DNA of 10,160 nt from Bacillota bacterium (GTDB lineage Bacteria; Bacillota; UBA994), in the NCBI GenBank assembly GCA_018725275.1, contig QLUC01000060.1:1-10160 (forward strand), in the 5' to 3' direction. Positions within the stretch are counted from its first letter, which is position 1. Each line of letters begins with the position of its first letter. A model generated the notes under the pieces. The model was given only the letters and a program-made list of their open reading frames with translations, made no database searches and was not told the DNA's origin. Both the position numbers and the translations under genes were made by a program. Positions 6,460-10,160 of this stretch are shown in pieces.

Positions 6460-7884
6460 ATGTCTAATTTCACTAATTTAACACTAAGCCCGCAGGTGCT
6501 GCAGGCTATCACTGAGATGGGTTTTGAGGAGATGACCCCCATTCAAGCCCAGGTGATCCCTTATGCGCTCGACAACAAGGATGTCATCGGCCAGGCACAG
6601 ACCGGCACCGGCAAGACCGCCGCTTTTGGCATTCCTCTGGTGGAGCGCATTCAAACGAATGTCCACTATGTGCAAGCCTTAGTGCTTGCGCCTACGCGGG
6701 AATTGGCTATGCAGGTAGCCGAGGAGCTGAACCGCATCGGCCAAGTAAAGGGAATCCGCAGTCTGCCCGTGTACGGGGGGCAAGAAATTGACCGCCAGAT
6801 ACGCGCCATGCGCACCTATCCCCAAATCATCGTGGCCACCCCCGGCCGTCTGCTTGACCATTTGCGCCGCCGCACCGTGCGTCTGCAAAATGTCAACTTC
6901 GTCGTCTTGGACGAGGCCGATGAGATGCTCAACATGGGCTTTATCGAAGACATTGAAAAAATATTGGAGCAGACCCCGGCGGAACGGCAGACCATGCTGT
7001 TCTCCGCCACCATGCCGGAGGCCATCCGCAACTTGGCAAAACGCTTTATGCGCGACGCCTTGCAAGTGGCGGCACCGGTCAATGAGCTCACCGTCTCAGC
7101 CATCGAGCAATTCTACACCGAGGCCAAGGAAGGGCAGAAGTTTGATTTCCTTTGCCGCCTGCTCGACACCTCTGCCCCCGGTTCGTCCATAGTCTTCGGC
7201 CGCACCAAGCGCCGCGTGGACGAGGTATCCGAGGCGCTCATCAAGCGCGGTTATGCGGCTATGGGCATTCATGGCGACCTCACCCAGAGCAAGAGAGATA
7301 TGGTCATGCGCAGTTTCCGCGAGGGGACCATCGATATCTTAGTGGCGACCGACGTGGCCGCCAGAGGGCTAGATATCGAGGGCGTCTCGCATATCTATAA
7401 CTTTGACATTCCCCAGGACCCCGAGAGCTATGTGCACCGCGTGGGGCGAACCGGCAGGGCGGGTCGCAGCGGTCAAGCGACTACCTTTGTGACCCCGCGC
7501 GAGCTCGACCTCTTGCGAGTCATTGAGCGGAGAATTAACCGTAAAATTAAACGCCGTCCCAGCCCGAGCTTCAGCGAGGCTCTGGAAGGACAGCGCCGCT
7601 TGAGCATGGAAAAGCTCCTGCAGATAGTCGAAGAAGGTGCCATCGAGCACTACACTTCGGCGGCAGAAGCCCTCCTAGCTAGGGCCGATTCGGTGGCCTT
7701 AGTAGCCGCAGCCTTAAAGATGCTCACTAAGGAGCCGGACGAAACCCCGGTCATGATCACCGAGGATATCCCGCTCCGGAGCCAGCGCCGTCCTCGTCCC
7801 GCGCACACCACCCCCCATTATCCCAGACCGAGGACGCATCGGGACACACGGGGGCGTAGCCAATCAAGTTACCGGAATGACTAA
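6460..7884 (+). CDS. cshA: DEAD-box ATP-dependent RNA helicase, CshA-like
   Basis: This is a 474-aa ATP-dependent RNA helicase that would unwind RNA in mRNA decay, ribosome assembly and cold adaptation. All core motifs are intact: the Q motif with TPIQ (26-29), motif I AQTGTGKT (46-53), Ia PTRELA (78-83), Ib TPGR (127-130), II DEAD (151-154), III SAT (182-184), IV IVFGRTK (244-250), V ATDVAARGLDI (296-306) and VI HRVGRTGRAG (326-335). After the core, the helical region with VALVAAALKMLTKEPDETP matches the C-terminal domain of CshA-type helicases. A short basic tail rich in Arg, Pro, Thr and Ser follows and probably binds RNA. The length is close to B. subtilis CshA (about 490 aa). The start is ATG 6460, nine bases after AGGAGAG. 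It appears monocistronic, with its own promoter, a long structured leader and a terminator 28 nt after the stop. Confidence 0.92.
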   Translation: MSNFTNLTLSPQVLQAITEMGFEEMTPIQAQVIPYALDNKDVIGQAQTGTGKTAAFGIPLVERIQTNVHYVQALVLAPTRELAMQVAEELNRIGQVKGIRSLPVYGGQEIDRQIRAMRTYPQIIVATPGRLLDHLRRRTVRLQNVNFVVLDEADEMLNMGFIEDIEKILEQTPAERQTMLFSATMPEAIRNLAKRFMRDALQVAAPVNELTVSAIEQFYTEAKEGQKFDFLCRLLDTSAPGSSIVFGRTKRRVDEVSEALIKRGYAAMGIHGDLTQSKRDMVMRSFREGTIDILVATDVAARGLDIEGVSHIYNFDIPQDPESYVHRVGRTGRAGRSGQATTFVTPRELDLLRVIERRINRKIKRRPSPSFSEALEGQRRLSMEKLLQIVEEGAIEHYTSAAEALLARADSVALVAAALKMLTKEPDETPVMITEDIPLRSQRRPRPAHTTPHYPRPRTHRDTRGRSQSSYRND

Positions 7885-7911
7885 CTAAAAGAGATCATCC
7901 TCAACAATCCG

Positions 7912-7945
7912 GCATCGTCGTTTAACAGCGGCGATGCTGTTTTTT
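7912..7945 (+). terminator. Intrinsic terminator of the DEAD-box helicase gene
   Basis: GCATCGTCG (7912-7920), loop TTTAACAG, CGGCGATGC (7929-7937) form a 9-bp stem with one T·G pair, followed by TG and six T (7940-7945). Position and structure are those of a classic rho-independent terminator on the plus strand. It isolates the helicase from the R-M region downstream. Confidence 0.92.
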
Positions 7946-7967
7946 CATGCTCACTGGGAATAACGAC

Positions 7968-8028
7968 TTCACTGCCGCAGTGAAATCAAGCATGAATTGG
8001 CATTAAAAATAATGCGATATTAAATGCC
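7968..8028. repeat. Palindromes upstream of the R-M region promoter (possible operators)
   Basis: Two dyad-symmetric sites are visible. TTCACTGCCGCAGTGAA at 7968-7984 has 8-bp perfect arms around one central base. GCATTA-AAAA-TAATGC at 8000-8015 has 6-bp arms, and a GGCATT (7999-8004)/AATGCC (8023-8028) pair brackets a wider AT-rich dyad. They end just before a plausible -35 at 8030. Position and symmetry suit a repressor operator, possibly for the HTH protein encoded downstream; that is inference. Confidence 0.4.
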
Positions 8029-8029
8029 G

Positions 8030-8058
8030 TTGTTGTTTTCTCAATTTTGCGATACAAT
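8030..8058 (+). promoter_or_regulatory. Probable promoter of the HTH-hsdM operon
   Basis: TTGTTG (8030-8035), a 17-bp spacer and TACAAT (8053-8058, five of six consensus bases) form a reasonable promoter. Transcription from about 8065 would give a leader of about 280 nt before the HTH gene, including all the hairpins at 8102-8249. TGCGATA occurs at 8013-8019 and again at 8048-8054, the second copy overlapping the -10. A promoter closer to the gene cannot be excluded. Confidence 0.45.
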
Positions 8059-8101
8059 AGATCGATTCTACTGCGCAATGATGCCTACAGAGCCTTCTCC
8101 G

Positions 8102-8249
8102 TGAGAGTGGCTCCTAAATTTGCTAAAAACGACACTCTCATAGTTTGTCGCTACGACCGAAAATCGTGGTTTTCGTAGCGACGGTGTCTTGGGTGCGTTG
8201 CTACGGGCCTCTCGTATTTCCTCCGTAACGACGGTGTTGGTACCGTCGT
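8102..8249. repeat. Cluster of inverted repeats / hairpins upstream of the HTH-hsdM genes
   Basis: Four inverted repeats are packed into about 150 bases. TGAGAGTG/CACTCTCA (8102-8109, 8133-8140) is perfect. GTCGCTACGA/TCGTAGCGAC (8147-8156, 8173-8182) is perfect, and inside it CGAAAA/TTTTCG can also pair. GTTGCTACGG/CCGTAACGAC (8197-8206, 8223-8232) is a diverged copy of the second pair. ACGACGGT/ACCGTCGT (8228-8235, 8242-8249) is perfect with a 6-base loop. The last two share bases 8228-8232, so they exclude each other. GACGGTGT recurs at 8181 and 8231. No T run follows any stem, so these are not ordinary terminators. No convincing gene lies in 7946-8344. Confidence 0.7.
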
Positions 8250-8344
8250 CCTTGGCAGAGCACTGCGCGCAACAACACTGCAAAAAGATAGAGCCTACTT
8301 GTGACAGGGGAATCATAGATTGTATTTTACGGGAGGTGCAGAAA

Positions 8345-8578
8345 GTGGCGATTAGCTACAACAAGCTCTGGAAGCTGCTCATTGATAAGAACATGAAGAA
8401 GAAAGACCTGCAACGGCTTTCCGGCGTCAGTTCAGCCACCATCACGAAGCTTGGCCGGGGTGAAAATGTGAATACCGAGATCCTCCAGAAAATATGCACC
8501 GTTTTGGAATGCGACATAGGCGATGTTATGGCATTCCTACCAAGTACAGAAAAAAAGGGGATGCAGAACAATGGCTGA
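8345..8578 (+). CDS. Small Cro/CI-type (XRE) HTH transcriptional regulator
   Basis: This 77-aa protein is almost entirely one helix-turn-helix domain of the Cro/CI type. The HTH core lies at about residues 18-39 (KKKDLQRLSGVSSATITKLG), with the following helices through ILQKICTVLECDIGDVM (46-62). It begins MAISYNKLWKLL, a common opening in this small regulator family of Bacillota. The start is GTG 8345, six bases after GGGAGGTG (8331-8338). The frame is open further upstream through the hairpin cluster, but no ribosome binding site supports a longer form. Its last 8 bases overlap the hsdM start (ATGGCTGA), so the two genes are probably translationally coupled. By position it likely controls the R-M operon, in the manner of controller proteins, with the upstream palindromes as candidate sites. 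Target and sign of regulation are inferred. Confidence 0.88.
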   Translation: MAISYNKLWKLLIDKNMKKKDLQRLSGVSSATITKLGRGENVNTEILQKICTVLECDIGDVMAFLPSTEKKGMQNNG

Positions 8579-10139
8579 TAACCGCAAAGAGCAGGAACGC
8601 GCGGAGCTACACCGCACGATATGGAATATCGCCAACGACCTTCGTGGCAGCGTGGACGGCTGGGATTTTAAGCAGTATGTCCTCGGGATGCTGTTTTACC
8701 GCTACATATCTGAAAACCTGACAGATTATATTAACCGCTGCGAGCACGATGCCGGCGACCCCATCTTTGACTATGCTCAGCTGACTGATAGTGTTGCCGA
8801 AGAGGCCCGCGCGGATTTGGTCCAGACCCGGGGCTTCTTTATCTTGCCGAGCGAGCTTTTTCAGAACGTCAAAAAGAAGGCAGCGGCCGACGAGAACCTC
8901 AATGAAACGCTGGCGAAGGTGTTCCGGAGCATTGAAAGGTCCGCCCAAGGCAACCCCAGCGAGGATAACTTCAAGGGATTGTTTGACGATATCGATGTCA
9001 ACAGCAACAAGCTCGGCGGTACGGTCGCCAAGCGCAACGAAAGAATGGTCAAGCTCATGAGTGGCGTGGGCGAGATGAGGCTGGGCGACTATCGGGATAA
9101 CACGATTGATGCTTTCGGCGACGCCTATGAATTCTTGATGGGTATGTATGCCTCTAATGCCGGGAAAAGCGGCGGCGAATTTTTCACACCGCAGGAAGTG
9201 AGCGAGCTTTTGACGCGCATCGCCCTAGTAGGCAAAACGGAAGTCAACAAGGTCTATGACCCGGCCTGCGGCTCTGGCTCTCTGCTACTCAAGTTCGCCA
9301 AAATTCTCGGCAAGGAGAACGTCCGTCTGGGCTTCTACGGACAGGAAATAAACATCACCACCTATAACCTCTGTCGCATCAATATGTTCCTGCATGATAT
9401 CGACTACGACAAGTTCGATATCGCGCATGGGGATACGCTGACTCATCCCATGCATGGGGGTAATGAGCCCTTTGAGGCCATCGTGTCTAATCCGCCATAT
9501 TCCATCAAGTGGGATGGCGATGCCAATTCGCTTTTGATAAACGACCCGCGGTTTTCTCCCGCTGGGGTTCTGGCACCAAAGTCCAAGGCGGACCTGGCCT
9601 TTGTCATGCACTCGCTTTCATGGCTGGCCACTAGCGGCACCGCGGCCATTGTTTGCTTCCCCGGCGTTATGTACCGGGGCGGTGCGGAGCAGAAGATACG
9701 AAAATACCTCATTGACAACAACTATATCGACTGCGTGATTCAGTTGCCGGACAATCTTTTCTTCGGAACCAGTATTGCCACCTGCATCATGGTGCTGAAG
9801 AAGTCCAAAACCGAGAACAGCACCCTGTTTATCGACGCTTCAAAAGAGTGCGTCAAAGTCACCAACAGCAACAAACTGACGCAGAAGAACATGGATACAA
9901 TTATCAATGCCTACACGAAACGGGCTGACAGCGACCATTTTGCAATGCTGGTTCCCAATGCCGACATCGCCGCTCAGGATTACAACCTTTCCGTTTCCAC
10001 CTATGTGGAGCAAAAGGATACGCGGGAAGTAATCGATATTGGTCGGCTCAATGCCGAAATTGACGAAATCGTCGCTCGGGCGCAGATTTTGCGCGACGAG
10101 ATTGCTAAGATCATAGCGGAAATCGCGGTGGGCGTATGA
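8571..10139 (+). CDS. hsdM: Type I restriction-modification system methyltransferase subunit (HsdM)
   Basis: This is the N6-adenine DNA methyltransferase subunit of a type I R-M system, 522 aa, normal for HsdM. It works with HsdS (target recognition), and with HsdR for restriction. The N-terminal HsdM_N helical domain (about 5-150) includes LHRTIWNIANDLRG and a YISENL segment. The catalytic domain has SGGEFFTP (200-207), S-adenosylmethionine motif I DPACGSGS (230-237) and the catalytic NPPY (307-310), all intact. A charged C-terminal helix (about 490-520) is where HsdM usually contacts HsdS. I chose ATG 8571, not the upstream ATG at 8523, because MADNRKEQERAELHRT fits the family start and AAAAGGGG (8553-8560) lies 10 nt upstream. 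The upstream start would overlap the HTH gene by 56 bases. The stop overlaps a possible next start by ATGA, as expected inside an R-M operon. Confidence 0.95.
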   Translation: MADNRKEQERAELHRTIWNIANDLRGSVDGWDFKQYVLGMLFYRYISENLTDYINRCEHDAGDPIFDYAQLTDSVAEEARADLVQTRGFFILPSELFQNVKKKAAADENLNETLAKVFRSIERSAQGNPSEDNFKGLFDDIDVNSNKLGGTVAKRNERMVKLMSGVGEMRLGDYRDNTIDAFGDAYEFLMGMYASNAGKSGGEFFTPQEVSELLTRIALVGKTEVNKVYDPACGSGSLLLKFAKILGKENVRLGFYGQEINITTYNLCRINMFLHDIDYDKFDIAHGDTLTHPMHGGNEPFEAIVSNPPYSIKWDGDANSLLINDPRFSPAGVLAPKSKADLAFVMHSLSWLATSGTAAIVCFPGVMYRGGAEQKIRKYLIDNNYIDCVIQLPDNLFFGTSIATCIMVLKKSKTENSTLFIDASKECVKVTNSNKLTQKNMDTIINAYTKRADSDHFAMLVPNADIAAQDYNLSVSTYVEQKDTREVIDIGRLNAEIDEIVARAQILRDEIAKIIAEIAVGV

Positions 10140-10160
10140 GAGATGGTGACATTAACGGAT
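10136..10160 (+). CDS. Start of a downstream gene, cut by window end (possibly hsdS)
   Basis: An ATG at 10136 overlaps the hsdM stop as ATGA and stays open to the window end (MRDGDING, 8 codons). An alternative ATG at 10143 in another frame reads MVTLTD. Both lack a strong ribosome binding site and would rely on coupling to hsdM. hsdS is the expected neighbour, but the visible residues are too few to identify any family. Confidence 0.35.

Noticed and set aside
8102..8249. CRISPR array
   Set aside because: The repeated sequences are short, inverted and overlapping, with no regular repeat-spacer periodicity.
8068..8316. 82-codon open frame on the minus strand across the hairpin cluster
   Set aside because: It has no ribosome binding site, low-complexity translation without any recognisable domain, and is explained by the inverted repeats.
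8189..8344. Longer HTH protein starting at an upstream ATG
   Set aside because: The added residues derive from the repeat region and lack a ribosome binding site, while GTG 8345 has GGGAGGTG six bases upstream.

Overview
The window looks like chromosomal DNA of a Gram-positive bacterium of the Bacillota (Clostridia-like). The gene families point that way: a YhaO/YhaN-type nuclease-ATPase pair, a YitT-family membrane protein, a RibU riboflavin transporter behind an FMN riboswitch, a CshA-like DEAD-box helicase, and a small Cro/CI-type regulator ahead of a type I methyltransferase. Purine-rich Shine-Dalgarno sites and several GTG or TTG starts fit. Species cannot be named from the sequence.

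Layout. Bases 76-3607 hold a two-gene operon: an SbcD/YhaO-like metallophosphoesterase, then an SbcC/YhaN-like ATPase with coiled coils and two central membrane segments. Convergent to it, with one base between the stop codons, is a UPF0016/TMEM165-type transporter gene on the minus strand. A YitT-family gene is divergent from that transporter and shares a bidirectional terminator with ribU (minus strand). ribU is preceded by a complete FMN riboswitch and a hairpin placed as an expression platform. Facing away from the riboswitch is a DEAD-box helicase gene with a leader of about 180 nt containing a strong hairpin, ended by a clear intrinsic terminator.

From about 7946 the character changes. 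A gene-free stretch of about 400 bases is packed with inverted repeats: palindromes just upstream of a plausible promoter, then a run of hairpins in what would be the transcript leader. It leads into a 77-aa HTH regulator that overlaps by 8 nt the start of a type I restriction-modification methyltransferase (hsdM). Another reading frame begins at the ATGA junction as the window ends. This looks like the start of a type I R-M operon, probably an accessory (defence) region.

How the genes work together: the first pair probably acts in DNA end processing or repair. The transporter, YitT and RibU genes are individually regulated membrane functions. The helicase belongs to RNA turnover and cold adaptation. 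The HTH-hsdM unit is the left end of a DNA-modification and defence system. The least explained parts are the inverted-repeat region upstream of the R-M genes, the helicase leader, and the altered Walker A motif of the YhaN-like ATPase.
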